Shown here piece by piece: positions 14,825-22,871 of a stretch of 24,193 bases of DNA. The notes beneath the pieces are model-generated. The model was not told where the DNA came from. It was given only the letters and a program-made list of their open reading frames with translations, and searched no databases. Origin of the DNA: CAISOG01 sp044375625 (GTDB taxonomy: Bacteria > Pseudomonadota > Alphaproteobacteria > CAISOG01). The stretch's first letter is position 1. Each line of letters opens with the position of its first letter. The position numbers were made by a program, and so were the translations under genes. The stretch spans positions 1 to 24,193 of the forward strand of contig JBILMH010000027.1 in assembly GCA_044375625.1 (NCBI GenBank), read 5' to 3'.

Positions 14825-16222
14825 ATGACCCAAGAAATTTTGATAGTCGATGATGAACCGGATATCCGCCGCCTGATTACCCAGATTATGGCGGATGAGG
14901 GCTATCAAACCGCTTCCGCCGCCAATTCCAAGGAGGTTTTTGCCTTTTTGGATAATCGCAAGCCCGATGCCGTTATTTTGGATGTGTTTTTGCAGGGAAG
15001 CGACCTGGATGGTTTAGGCATTTTGGAGGAGCTTAGGCGGATGTATCCCCGCCTGCCTGTCATTATGATCAGCGGGCATGGTACCATCGAAACCGCCGTT
15101 TCCGCCTTAAAACGCGGCGCCTATGACTTTCTGGAAAAACCATTTTCTTCAGAGCGCCTTATCAGCCTGCTTAAGCGCGGGTTGGAGGTCTATCGCCTGC
15201 GCGAACAATATGAAGAGCTGCGATCGCAACTGGACGAAAGTCACAGCATTATCGGCCATTCCCCCTGGGCAGAGCGCACCCGCAAAGATCTACCCAAACT
15301 GGCCAAAAGCAACAGTCGGGTGCTGATTACGGGGGCGGCCGGCTGCGGTAAAGAAGCCATGGCCAGGGCTATTCATGCCTTATCCCCCCGCGCTGCCGCA
15401 CCGTTTGTGGTGGTCAATTGCGCCACCCTGCGGGAGGATGAGTTTGAGCGCGAGCTGTTTGGCTATGCGCACCATGGAACGATCGAAAACAGCGGCTATC
15501 ACAAAGGCTTGTTGGAACGCGCCCAAGGCGGCACCCTGTTTTTGCGTGAGGTGACGGATATTTCGATGGAATGTCAGGGAAAGGTTGCCCGTATCCTGCA
15601 AGATCCCAGCTTTAGCCCCGTTGGCATGACCATGCGGTTAACCATGGATGCCCGCATCATCGCCTCAAGCCAAAAGAATCTGGAGACGGAGGTGGCAAAA
15701 AACAGCTTTCGCGCCGACCTGTTTTTTCGCCTGAACGTTATCCCGGTATCGATTCCACCGCTGGCCAGTCGGCGTGATGACATCATCCCCCTGTCGAACT
15801 ATTTTATTCAGCGCTTGGCGCACAACATGAATTTGGAGGTTAAGCCTTTTTCGCCTCAGGCTGCCACCCTGTTGATGCAACATGATTGGCCGGGAAATGC
15901 CCGAGAACTGCGCAACCTGATAGAACGTCTGCTAATCCTGCTGCCCTGGCGGGATCTGCAGGAGATACCCGCGGATGCGATTGCCCAGCTGTTAGGCAAT
16001 CAGGCCGCCGCCCTTAGCGATCAACCCTCAAAAACTGAGCAAACCATGACCCAAATTTGGTCATTGCCCTATCGCCAGGCCAAGGCACAGTTTGAACGAG
16101 ACTATCTGCTGCGCCAGTTAAAATTGCATCGTGGCAATATCGCCCGTACCGCCGCCAGCGTTGGGATTGAGCGTACCGCCCTGCACCGCAAGCTGAAAGC
16201 CTATGACATTCGCGATGCCTGA
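14825..16222 (+). CDS. ntrX: Response regulator NtrX with a degenerate AAA+ domain
   Basis: NtrX is the DNA-binding response regulator phosphorylated by NtrY. The 465-residue product has a receiver domain (acidic pocket D9/D10, phosphoacceptor D53, K105), an AAA+ domain (Walker A-like GAAGCGKE, K176), and a C-terminal Fis-type helix-turn-helix (RGNIARTAASVGIERTALHRKLKAYDI). In the AAA+ part the GAFTGA loop needed to contact sigma54 is missing (LFGYAHHGTIENSGYHKGLLERA), and Walker B reads GGTLFLRE, with Arg 241 where Asp is expected. ATP hydrolysis and sigma54 activation are therefore doubtful; regulation through sigma70 promoters is more likely. The start at 14825 (MTQEILIVDDEPD) follows family alignment; its ribosome site is weak. 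It converges on merR with a 12-bp gap. Confidence 0.94.
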   Translation: MTQEILIVDDEPDIRRLITQIMADEGYQTASAANSKEVFAFLDNRKPDAVILDVFLQGSDLDGLGILEELRRMYPRLPVIMISGHGTIETAVSALKRGAYDFLEKPFSSERLISLLKRGLEVYRLREQYEELRSQLDESHSIIGHSPWAERTRKDLPKLAKSNSRVLITGAAGCGKEAMARAIHALSPRAAAPFVVVNCATLREDEFERELFGYAHHGTIENSGYHKGLLERAQGGTLFLREVTDISMECQGKVARILQDPSFSPVGMTMRLTMDARIIASSQKNLETEVAKNSFRADLFFRLNVIPVSIPPLASRRDDIIPLSNYFIQRLAHNMNLEVKPFSPQAATLLMQHDWPGNARELRNLIERLLILLPWRDLQEIPADAIAQLLGNQAAALSDQPSKTEQTMTQIWSLPYRQAKAQFERDYLLRQLKLHRGNIARTAASVGIERTALHRKLKAYDIRDA

Positions 16223-16234
16223 TGCTTCTGCCTG

Positions 16235-16846
16235 TTAGGCGGATTGCAACAGTTTTTTCAGCTCTCGCAATTCCTGCACCAGAAATTTCACCAACTGGGT
16301 CACCGATTCATGGTGCATGGGGTGAGCTTGAGCGGTTGATGGCGGCGCATCACTGCTGGCAAGGCTGTTGGGGGGCAAGTCGGATAGGGACACGGACGCA
16401 TCCGTCTGCGCATCCCGCTTCAGCGCTAACCAGTCTTCTGAGGCTGCGTCGCCCAGATGAACGGTTACGGGCAGGTTGGCTGCACTTTGCAGGATGGTTA
16501 CCCCTGCCTGTGCACCCCCCTGTGCAGATGAATGTGGGCGCGCCTCTGAACTGCCAGCCTGTCCCGCCACCAACTTGCTATCTTTTTTGCTACTCGCCGT
16601 GGCCTTTGACAATTCCTCAATGACGATTCTGGCACCGCGCAGGCTGTAGCCCTTTTCCTGCACCAACCGCTTAATTTCGCTCAGCAGGTCTAAATCGGCC
16701 TGACGGTAATAGCGCCGACCACCGCTAAGGCGCAGGGGTTGCAACATCGGAAATTTTGATTCCCAGAATCGCAAAACATAGGATGGAATGCCGACCCGCT
16801 CCGCCGCCTCTGAAATCGTTATATAGGTTTTGGCGTCCTCACCCAT
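16235..16846 (-). CDS. MerR-family transcriptional regulator
   Basis: The 203-residue product has a MerR-type winged helix at the N-terminus (YITISEAAERVGIPSYVLRFWESKFPMLQPLRLSGGRRYYRQADLDLLSEIKRLVQEKGYSLRGARIVIEEL), a long Ser/Ala-rich linker (about residues 85-175), and a C-terminal helix (SVTQLVKFLVQELRELKKLL) suited to dimerisation. There is no metal-binding Cys set. A regulator of this type commonly follows ihfA in alphaproteobacteria, and its targets are unknown. The ATG at 16846 has GGAAGAG about 6 nt upstream; the frame opens at a TTG at 16861. It lies 37 bp after ihfA and is likely the last gene of the tkt cluster transcript. Confidence 0.92.
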   Translation of the reverse strand: MGEDAKTYITISEAAERVGIPSYVLRFWESKFPMLQPLRLSGGRRYYRQADLDLLSEIKRLVQEKGYSLRGARIVIEELSKATASSKKDSKLVAGQAGSSEARPHSSAQGGAQAGVTILQSAANLPVTVHLGDAASEDWLALKRDAQTDASVSLSDLPPNSLASSDAPPSTAQAHPMHHESVTQLVKFLVQELRELKKLLQSA

Positions 16847-16860
16847 CAGCAGCTCTTCCA

Positions 16861-16885
16861 AGTCGCCAGCTTCCCACGGGCGACT
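16861..16885 (-). other. Stem-loop between ihfA and merR
   Basis: AGTCGCC (16861-16867) and GGCGACT (16879-16885) form a perfect 7-bp stem with an 11-nt loop. It overlaps the ihfA stop codon and ends just before the merR ribosome site. It could stabilise the upstream mRNA or modulate merR translation; no T run follows, so it is not a terminator. Confidence 0.4.
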
Positions 16886-17210
16886 AAGGCTTAGCCTGCG
16901 GCTGATGCAAGGATTTTTTTAACAGCTGGGAAACATGAAAGGTAACAACCCGCCGCGCCGAAATAATCGCATTGATGCCGGTTTTGGGGTTGCGCCCCGT
17001 GCGCGCCTTTTTCTGGCGAAGGTGAAAACTGCCAAATCCGGTAATTTTAACCTCACGACCCTGGCTAAGGGTACCAATAACCTCATCAATTAAACCATCC
17101 ACCAGCTGGCTGGCCATGGTTTTGGACAGGCCAACCTGTTGACTGATGGCTTGATGCAAATCCGCCTTGGTAAGGGCAGGAGTGGATTTAAGAGTTTTAG
17201 CAGCAGGCAT
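16884..17210 (-). CDS. ihfA: Integration host factor alpha subunit
   Basis: IHF bends DNA sharply as an alpha-beta heterodimer and acts in replication, recombination and transcription. The 108-residue product has the HU/IHF fold: LTKADLHQAISQQVGLSKTMASQLVDGLIDEVIGTLSQGREVKITGFGSFHLRQKKARTGRNPKTGINAIISARRVVTFHVSQLLKK. The GRNPKTG turn holds the intercalating proline on the beta arm. The alpha assignment rests on the sequence and the fabH-ihfA-merR order usual in alphaproteobacteria. I start at 17210 (MPAAKTLKS), with GAGAA upstream; an ATG at 17237 overlaps the fabH stop as TAATG but adds an unconserved MFFVKSRIV with no ribosome site. Confidence 0.92.
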   Translation of the reverse strand: MPAAKTLKSTPALTKADLHQAISQQVGLSKTMASQLVDGLIDEVIGTLSQGREVKITGFGSFHLRQKKARTGRNPKTGINAIISARRVVTFHVSQLLKKSLHQPQAKP

Positions 17211-17236
17211 AACAATTCTCGACTTAACAAAAAACA

Positions 17237-18271
17237 TTACATTCGGATCAAGGCAGCGCCCCAGGTAAAGCCACCGCCCATCGCCTCTAACAACACCAAA
17301 TCCCCCGCCTTAATCCGACCGTCACGCAGCCCAACGTTAAGGGCTAATGGAATCGATGCCGCCGAGGTGTTGGCATGATTTTCAATCGTGACAATAATCT
17401 GGCTGTCTGGCAAGGCCAATTTTTGCTGCATGGCCTGAATAATGCGAATATTGGCCTGATGGGGCACCAACCAATCAATATCGGTACCCTTAAGATTGTG
17501 GGTAGCCAGCACCGATTGCAGCATTTCTTGCAGTTTTTCGACCGCCAGCCGAAAGACTTCGCGCCCATTCATCTGCAATTGGCCAACCGTTTGCGTGCTG
17601 GATGCCCCGCCATCGGTATACAGCAGGTCGGCATATTGGCCATTGGCATACAAATGGGTGGAAATAATGCCTGGCTGGCTAAGGTTGCTTGCCCCAGAAT
17701 CGATTGACTCCATCAACGGCTCAGCCTGCAACACCACCGCCCCTGCCCCATCGCCAAAAAGAATAGCGGTGGTGCGGTTCTGCCAATCCAACAGGCGCGA
17801 CAGAGTTTCTGCCCCTATCACCAGTGCGTTGCGCACCTGGCCGCTGCGAATAAATTGGTCGGCAACGCTAAGGGCATAGACAAATCCGCTGCACACCGCC
17901 TGCACATCAAAGGCAATGGCCAGCTGGTTGCCCAACTTGCGCTGCACATGCACAGCGGTGGCGGGAAAGGTCTGATCCGGCGTGGTGGTGGCCACGATGA
18001 TCATCTGAATATCGTTGGCCTGCAACCCCGCAACCGCCAAGGCCTGCTGCGCCGCGGCCGTAGCCAGGTCAGAGGTCACCTGCCCCGCGGGCGCAATATG
18101 GCGTTGGCGAATACCCGTCCGCTGCACAATCCAATCGTCGTCGGTTTCGATTTGATGCTCAGCGGCCAGCTGCGCATTGCTAAAGGTTGGCTCTGGCAGA
18201 TAGCCGCCCCAGCCTATCAAACGGGCGCGATAGGCTGGGTGGGATGATTGCAAAGGCACCGGATCGGTCAT
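17237..18271 (-). CDS. fabH: 3-oxoacyl-[acyl-carrier-protein] synthase III
   Basis: FabH starts fatty-acid synthesis by condensing acetyl-CoA with malonyl-ACP. The 344-residue product has the thiolase fold and the full catalytic triad: C127 (AVCSGF), H271 (VPHQAN) and N301 (NHANTSAAS). Other family blocks are DDDWIVQRTGIRQRHIA, IIVATTTPDQTFPATA and FGDGAGAVVL. The N-terminus (MTDPVPLQSSHPAYRAR) is about 15 residues longer than usual; a later start is possible, but no better ribosome site is seen. plsX, which usually precedes fabH in alphaproteobacteria, is replaced here by an aldolase gene 29 bp upstream. Confidence 0.97.
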   Translation of the reverse strand: MTDPVPLQSSHPAYRARLIGWGGYLPEPTFSNAQLAAEHQIETDDDWIVQRTGIRQRHIAPAGQVTSDLATAAAQQALAVAGLQANDIQMIIVATTTPDQTFPATAVHVQRKLGNQLAIAFDVQAVCSGFVYALSVADQFIRSGQVRNALVIGAETLSRLLDWQNRTTAILFGDGAGAVVLQAEPLMESIDSGASNLSQPGIISTHLYANGQYADLLYTDGGASSTQTVGQLQMNGREVFRLAVEKLQEMLQSVLATHNLKGTDIDWLVPHQANIRIIQAMQQKLALPDSQIIVTIENHANTSAASIPLALNVGLRDGRIKAGDLVLLEAMGGGFTWGAALIRM

Positions 18272-18300
18272 AGCGGTTATCGGGTTGCCAGGTGAATCCC

Positions 18301-19221
18301 CTAGCCCTTCTTAAAGATTTGAATCAATTGGTCGGCAACCTTCAATCCCTCAGCCCGCGGGCGTTGGAACAGGTTGCGGCCAATGGCAGTGCCGCTACCA
18401 CCACCGGCGGCGACTTGGCGCATGTTGTTCAACACCGCCTCTTCACTGGTGGCTTCCATACCAGAAAATACCACCAGGCGACGGCCGCCAAAGCAGCTTT
18501 GTTTCACATGGGCGACGCGATCGGCCAACGTGTCTTTTTTGACGCTGGCATAGGCTTTTTTGGCAACCTCCAGCTCAATATGGGCTGTTGGTGGCTTCAC
18601 CTTAACGATATGGGCACCCAGTTGGCAGGCCAAATGCGCGCCATAGGAAATCACATCCAACGCCAGCTCCCCATCCTTGCTGACATCGCCGCCACGGGCG
18701 TATGACCAGATAACCGCGGCCAGGCCGTGCGCCTTAGCCTCTGCAATCACCTCCCGACACTCCTCCAAAATATCCAGATTTTGGTCGGATCCAGGGTACA
18801 GGGTAAAGCCAACACCTGTGCAGCCCAGGCGCACCGCATCCGCTACCGTTGCGTTGCAGGATTGGTCAGCGGCGGCTTTGTTGCGATACAGGCTGTTGGA
18901 GCTGTTGATTTTCAGAATGGTTGGCACCGCCCCAACAAAGCTGGGACCCGCACATTCCAGCATCCCCAGGGGAACGGCAATCGCGCTAACGCCCGCGTCC
19001 ACAGCAAATTTGAAGTGGTAGTGGGGGTCATAGCTGGGCACATTAACCTCAAACGCCCGCCCGGGGCCATGCTCAAAACCCTGGTCGATAGCGTACACGA
19101 TCATTCTGCCCGTGCCCGCCAACTTCCCGCTGGAAAGAATGCGAGCAATGTTGGTTTGCGTGCCCAGATTTTCGCTAGTGTAATCGTTCAACAGACGACG
19201 GACGGTTTGGCTGACGCGCAT
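18301..19221 (-). CDS. fbaB: Class I fructose-bisphosphate aldolase, DhnA type
   Basis: This Schiff-base aldolase cleaves or forms fructose-1,6-bisphosphate in glycolysis or gluconeogenesis. The 306-residue product belongs to the DhnA/FbaB branch, not the metal-dependent class II. Features are the IVYAIDQGFEHGPG block (D46 region), the TLYPGSDQN segment, IWSYARGG, and the Schiff-base lysine in HIVKVKPP (K207 likely). FSGMEATSEEAVLNNMRQVAAGGGSGTAIGRNLFQRP is the phosphate-binding end of the barrel. The ATG at 19221 has AGGAG 7 nt upstream, which fixes the start. It follows gap by 66 bp. Confidence 0.94.
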   Translation of the reverse strand: MRVSQTVRRLLNDYTSENLGTQTNIARILSSGKLAGTGRMIVYAIDQGFEHGPGRAFEVNVPSYDPHYHFKFAVDAGVSAIAVPLGMLECAGPSFVGAVPTILKINSSNSLYRNKAAADQSCNATVADAVRLGCTGVGFTLYPGSDQNLDILEECREVIAEAKAHGLAAVIWSYARGGDVSKDGELALDVISYGAHLACQLGAHIVKVKPPTAHIELEVAKKAYASVKKDTLADRVAHVKQSCFGGRRLVVFSGMEATSEEAVLNNMRQVAAGGGSGTAIGRNLFQRPRAEGLKVADQLIQIFKKG

Positions 19222-19287
19222 TGGCAACTCCTTAAGAATAAAGCAATAAAGGCTGAGGTGGGTTAAGAGGGATTGGCGAAATGACCC

Positions 19288-20334
19288 TTAGGCGGCGGCG
19301 GCTTTTGAACCACCGCTGTTGGCGCTGGCCATAACCTTGCCCATGGCGGCGGCCGTATCCAACATGCGGTTGGAAAAGCCCCATTCGTTGTCGTACCAGG
19401 ACAGCACCCGCACCAGTCGGTTATCCACCACCTGCGTTTGGGTCAGATCAAAACAGCTGGAATGGCTGTTGTGGTTGAAATCCGTGGAAACCAACTGATC
19501 CTCAACCGCTTCCAACACACCCTGCAGGGTGCCACTGGCGGCGGCGATAATGGCCTTATTAACTTCCTCCACCGTGACATCACGGGGAGCAATAAACTTA
19601 AAGTCCACCACCGACACATTGGGGGTCGGCACGCGGATGGCGGTACCATCCAACTTGCCCTTCAGCTCTGGCAGCACCAGGCCAACGGCTTTCGCCGCCC
19701 CCGTGGTGGAGGGGATCATCGATTGGGCGGCGGCACGGGCACGGCGCATATCGCTGTGCATGGTGTCGACCAGGCGTTGATCGCCGGTGTAGCTGTGAAT
19801 GGTGGTCATGTAGCCATGCACGATACCGATGGCTTTTTGCAGCACATAGGCAATCGGCGCCAGGCAGTTGGTGGTGCAGCTGGCGTTGGAAACCACCAGA
19901 TGATCGTTGGTCAGCTTATCGTGGTTGACGCCGTACACCACGGTCAGGTCAGCACCATCGGCGGGGGCAGAAACCAACACGCGTTTCGCGCCAGCTTGCA
20001 AATGCAGGGCGGCATCGGCACGTTTGGTAAAGCGGCCGGAACATTCAAACATAATGTCGATGTTTTTGGCACCGCTGGGCAATTTGGTTGGGTCAGGCTG
20101 CGCCAACACCTCAACCAGGCCGCGGCCGAAATCAAGCCCGCCATCAACCACCCGCACCTTTTGCGGCAGGCGGCCATGAACGGAATCGTATTGCAACAGG
20201 TGGGCATTGGATTCCACAGGCCCCAAATCGTTGATAAAAACAATCTGAATATCGTCGCGACCACTTTCGATCAGCGCGCGGGCAACCATCCGCCCAATTC
20301 GACCAAATCCGTTAATAGCAACACGCAAAGCCAT
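19288..20334 (-). CDS. gap: Glyceraldehyde-3-phosphate dehydrogenase, type I
   Basis: This enzyme converts glyceraldehyde-3-phosphate and phosphate to 1,3-bisphosphoglycerate with NAD(P)+. The 348-residue product has the Rossmann motif INGFGRIGR, the catalytic C153 in SNASCTTNC and H180 in TTIHSYTGDQ, and the closing WYDNEWGFSNRMLD block. A 20-residue Ala/Ser/Gly tail (KVMASANSGGSKAAAA) extends past the usual C-terminus. Asn-Asp-Leu near residue 35 suggests NAD+ preference, though this is weak evidence. The ribosome site is AGGGAG 6 nt before the ATG, and a sigma70-like promoter lies just upstream. pgk, often next to gap, is not here. Confidence 0.98.
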   Translation of the reverse strand: MALRVAINGFGRIGRMVARALIESGRDDIQIVFINDLGPVESNAHLLQYDSVHGRLPQKVRVVDGGLDFGRGLVEVLAQPDPTKLPSGAKNIDIMFECSGRFTKRADAALHLQAGAKRVLVSAPADGADLTVVYGVNHDKLTNDHLVVSNASCTTNCLAPIAYVLQKAIGIVHGYMTTIHSYTGDQRLVDTMHSDMRRARAAAQSMIPSTTGAAKAVGLVLPELKGKLDGTAIRVPTPNVSVVDFKFIAPRDVTVEEVNKAIIAAASGTLQGVLEAVEDQLVSTDFNHNSHSSCFDLTQTQVVDNRLVRVLSWYDNEWGFSNRMLDTAAAMGKVMASANSGGSKAAAA

Positions 20335-20373
20335 AGTTTTCTCCCTGTTGGTAAGCCAATTAAACCGTCATCA

Positions 20374-20402
20374 GCTATAGCTTTTTGTTCCCACCCTGGC
20401 AA
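20374..20402 (-). promoter_or_regulatory. Sigma70-like promoter of gap
   Basis: On the minus strand TTGCCA (20402-20397), a 17-bp spacer and TATAGC (20379-20374) match a sigma70 promoter at four or more of six positions in each box. It lies in the 103-bp tkt-gap gap and would start transcription about 30-35 nt before the gap ATG. This suggests gap-fbaB-fabH-ihfA-merR can be expressed apart from tkt. Confidence 0.5.
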
Positions 20403-20437
20403 GGGGGGATAAGTAGGTTATGTCGCGCTATACCCCC

Positions 20438-22468
20438 CTAAATCGCTGCCTGGATTTTTGCGACAATGGCGGCGGGGGTTAGGCCGAAATGCTTGAACAA
20501 ATCCTCCGCCTTACCGCTGGCACCAAAGCTGCTCATGCCGATAAACAGATCGCCCGTGCGAAGGTAACGATCCCACCCCTGCCGCACGGCGGCCTCTACC
20601 GCGACGCGCAGCACGCCATCACCGCCCAACAATTCCTGTTGATAGGATGCCGGCTGTTCGGCCAACAGTTCTAGGCTGGGGCAGGATACCACCCGCGCCC
20701 CAATCCCCACGGCGGCCAGTTGCACGCCGACCTGCTGCGCCAAGCCAACCTCCGACCCCGTGGCCATCAGCACGACACGGGTGGGCAGGCCGTTGTCGGC
20801 GATGACATACCCCCCCCTGGCGCAACGATTCTCCGCACTTACCTCATGCCGCAGTGGCGCCAGGTTTTGACGTGACAGCGCCAGCACGCTAGGGTGATTG
20901 CTTTGCTCCAACGCGATTTCCCAACATTCGGCCGTTTCCACCGCGTCGGCGGGGCGCAACACCAACAGATTGGGTATGGCGCGCAGGCTGGCCAGATGTT
21001 CGACCGGCTGATGGGTCGGCCCATCCTCCCCCAACCCAATCGAATCATGGGTCATCACATAAATCACCCGCTGCCCCATCAGAGCGGACAGGCGGATAGA
21101 TGGGCGGGCGTAGTCGGCAAAGACCAGGAAGGTGCCGCCATAGGGAATCACCCCGCCGTGCAGCGCCAGGCCGTTCATCGCCGCCGCCATGCCATGCTCC
21201 CGCACGCCATAGTGCAGATAGCGGCCGCCGTAATTATCCTTAGTCAGCGCGGCAACGGTTTTGGTTTTTGTGTTATTGGATGGGGTCAAATCAGCCGAAC
21301 CGCCCAACAATTCTGGGATAACCTCAACCAACTGTCCCAGGGTTTCGCCAGAGGCTGCGCGGCTGGCAATCGCCTTACCACTGTCCACAAAGGCCTGTTT
21401 GCTTTTCAGGATTGCCGACCGCCACCCCTGCGGCAATTCGCGCGCCAACAGCCGTTTGAACTCCTGCTGCAACGCGGCATCGGTGCCGCTCAAACGCTGC
21501 TGCCAGGCTTGATAGGCGTCCGCGTTGCGTTGGCCAGCATCCCGCCATTGCGACAAAATATCCTGTGGAATCTCAAAGGCGGGGTACGGCCAGTTCAGAT
21601 TCTTGCGCGCCTGGGCAATCGCCTCAGCCCCCAGCGGGCTGCCATGCATGCTTGAGGTGCCCGCCTTATCGGCACCAAAACCAATGCTGGTACGGCAAGC
21701 GATTAGGGTTGGCTTATCAGTGGTGGCGGCCTCAGCCAGGGCTTGGCGAACCGCCGTCATGTCGTGGCCATCCACCGCCAGGGTTTGCCAGCCGCTGGCC
21801 TGAAAGCGGCGCTGCTGATCATCGCTGACCGACAGGCTGGTGGGGCCATCAATCGAAATTTGGTTGTCGTCAAACAGCACGGTCAGCTTGTGCAGCCCCA
21901 AATGCCCCGCCATCGAAATCGCCTCATGGCTAATGCCCTCCATCAAACAGCCATCGCCCGCGATAACAAAGGTGCGGTGGTCAACCAGGCTATCACCGAA
22001 CTGGGCGTTCAAATGACGCTCCGCCAGCGCCATCCCGACGGCATTGGCCAATCCCTGCCCCAGGGGGCCGGTGGTGGTTTCGATGCCGGGCATCACCTCT
22101 GGGTGGCCATGCGTATGGCTGCCCAACTGGCGAAACTTTTTCAAAGAATCCATGGTAAAATCTTGGTAGCCAGTAAGGTGCAGCAGGGCGTAAATCAGCA
22201 TGGAGCCATGCCCAGCCGACAACACAAAGCGATCCCGATCCGCCCACATCGGATCTTGCGGGTAATGCTTCAGCACCTCAGCCCACAGCACGCTGGCCAC
22301 ATCGGCCATGCCCATCGGCATGCCGGGGTGCCCCGAATTGGCCTGCTCCACCGCATCCATCGCCAGGGCGCGAATCGCATTGGCCATGGCCAGATTGGCC
22401 TGGCCAGCATGGGCGGCAGGGCGGCGGCTGTTATTGATTGTTGAGGCGGCGGATTGCGTGGGTGACAT
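20438..22468 (-). CDS. tkt: Transketolase
   Basis: Transketolase moves two-carbon ketol units between sugar phosphates in the non-oxidative pentose-phosphate pathway, using thiamine diphosphate. The 676-residue product is full length. H47 (SGHPGMPMG), the ThDP motif GDGCLMEG (residues 171-178) with the following FDDNQISIDGPT, and the pyrimidine-domain block HDSIGLGEDGPTHQPVEHLASLR are all present. The C-terminal domain ends in LRTGDLFIGMSSFGASGKAEDLFKHFGLT. The start at 22468 has AGAAGAG about 13 nt upstream, a long spacing; no better start is seen. tkt, gap and fbaB form a sugar-phosphate cluster, divergent from the zapA block. Confidence 0.97.
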   Translation of the reverse strand: MSPTQSAASTINNSRRPAAHAGQANLAMANAIRALAMDAVEQANSGHPGMPMGMADVASVLWAEVLKHYPQDPMWADRDRFVLSAGHGSMLIYALLHLTGYQDFTMDSLKKFRQLGSHTHGHPEVMPGIETTTGPLGQGLANAVGMALAERHLNAQFGDSLVDHRTFVIAGDGCLMEGISHEAISMAGHLGLHKLTVLFDDNQISIDGPTSLSVSDDQQRRFQASGWQTLAVDGHDMTAVRQALAEAATTDKPTLIACRTSIGFGADKAGTSSMHGSPLGAEAIAQARKNLNWPYPAFEIPQDILSQWRDAGQRNADAYQAWQQRLSGTDAALQQEFKRLLARELPQGWRSAILKSKQAFVDSGKAIASRAASGETLGQLVEVIPELLGGSADLTPSNNTKTKTVAALTKDNYGGRYLHYGVREHGMAAAMNGLALHGGVIPYGGTFLVFADYARPSIRLSALMGQRVIYVMTHDSIGLGEDGPTHQPVEHLASLRAIPNLLVLRPADAVETAECWEIALEQSNHPSVLALSRQNLAPLRHEVSAENRCARGGYVIADNGLPTRVVLMATGSEVGLAQQVGVQLAAVGIGARVVSCPSLELLAEQPASYQQELLGGDGVLRVAVEAAVRQGWDRYLRTGDLFIGMSSFGASGKAEDLFKHFGLTPAAIVAKIQAAI

Positions 22469-22483
22469 GATAGCGATTAACTC

Positions 22484-22513
22484 TTCTCAAGGTTGGGTGA
22501 ACTAAGGTATAAA
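22484..22513 (+). promoter_or_regulatory. Possible promoter of the DUF4164-zapA-ubi block
   Basis: TTCTCA (22484-22489), an 18-bp spacer and TATAAA (22508-22513; five of six matches) fit a sigma70 promoter in the 76-bp space shared with tkt. It would give a leader of about 25 nt. Confidence 0.4.
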
Positions 22514-22544
22514 GATTTATGCAAACCAATTCAGAAAGCGATTG

Positions 22545-22871
22545 ATGGCCATTGATAGCGTGCCAACATTTCGTACACAAGACCTTGCCCTGAAAGCCTT
22601 AGGACAGGCGGTGGATCGTTTGGATCATTTGATGCAGCGATTGGATGAGGTGGAAACACAGGAAAAACAGTCTGTACGGCCTGAATCTTCAGAAGTTTTG
22701 TTAACCGATTCTGCCGCAAGCACACCAGCTTCAAGCAAATTGGCGCCAAGCAATCCTGACGCTGCACCCGCTGACCCAAACGTGATGCAGCAGGTTTCCG
22801 ATCGCTTAGATGGCCTGATTGACCAGTTGGAAGCCTTGCTGCAACAGGTCGATGGCGGGGGCGCCGTATGA
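22545..22871 (+). CDS. DUF4164-like small coiled-coil protein upstream of zapA
   Basis: The 108-residue product has two amphipathic helices (ALKALGQAVDRLDHLMQRLDEVETQ at about 13-40, and VMQQVSDRLDGLIDQLEALLQQVDG at about 78-105) separated by a Ser/Ala/Pro-rich linker. A short coiled-coil gene of the DUF4164 type often precedes zapA in alphaproteobacteria, and the LxxAvdRLd pattern fits, but similarity is low and the call rests partly on context. It ends in an ATGA overlap with zapA, implying coupled translation. The start is ATG 22545; a TTG at 22542 is adjacent. It probably acts with ZapA or the Z-ring; no function is established by the sequence. Confidence 0.72.
   Translation: MAIDSVPTFRTQDLALKALGQAVDRLDHLMQRLDEVETQEKQSVRPESSEVLLTDSAASTPASSKLAPSNPDAAPADPNVMQQVSDRLDGLIDQLEALLQQVDGGGAV

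Noticed and set aside
19438..20412. Long open frame (324 codons) on the plus strand opposite gap
   Set aside because: It is the antisense shadow of a highly conserved GAPDH; composition is low-complexity (His, Gly, Gln) and there is no ribosome site or domain.
20894..22444. Two long plus-strand frames opposite tkt
   Set aside because: They are antisense to conserved transketolase motifs and have typical shadow composition.
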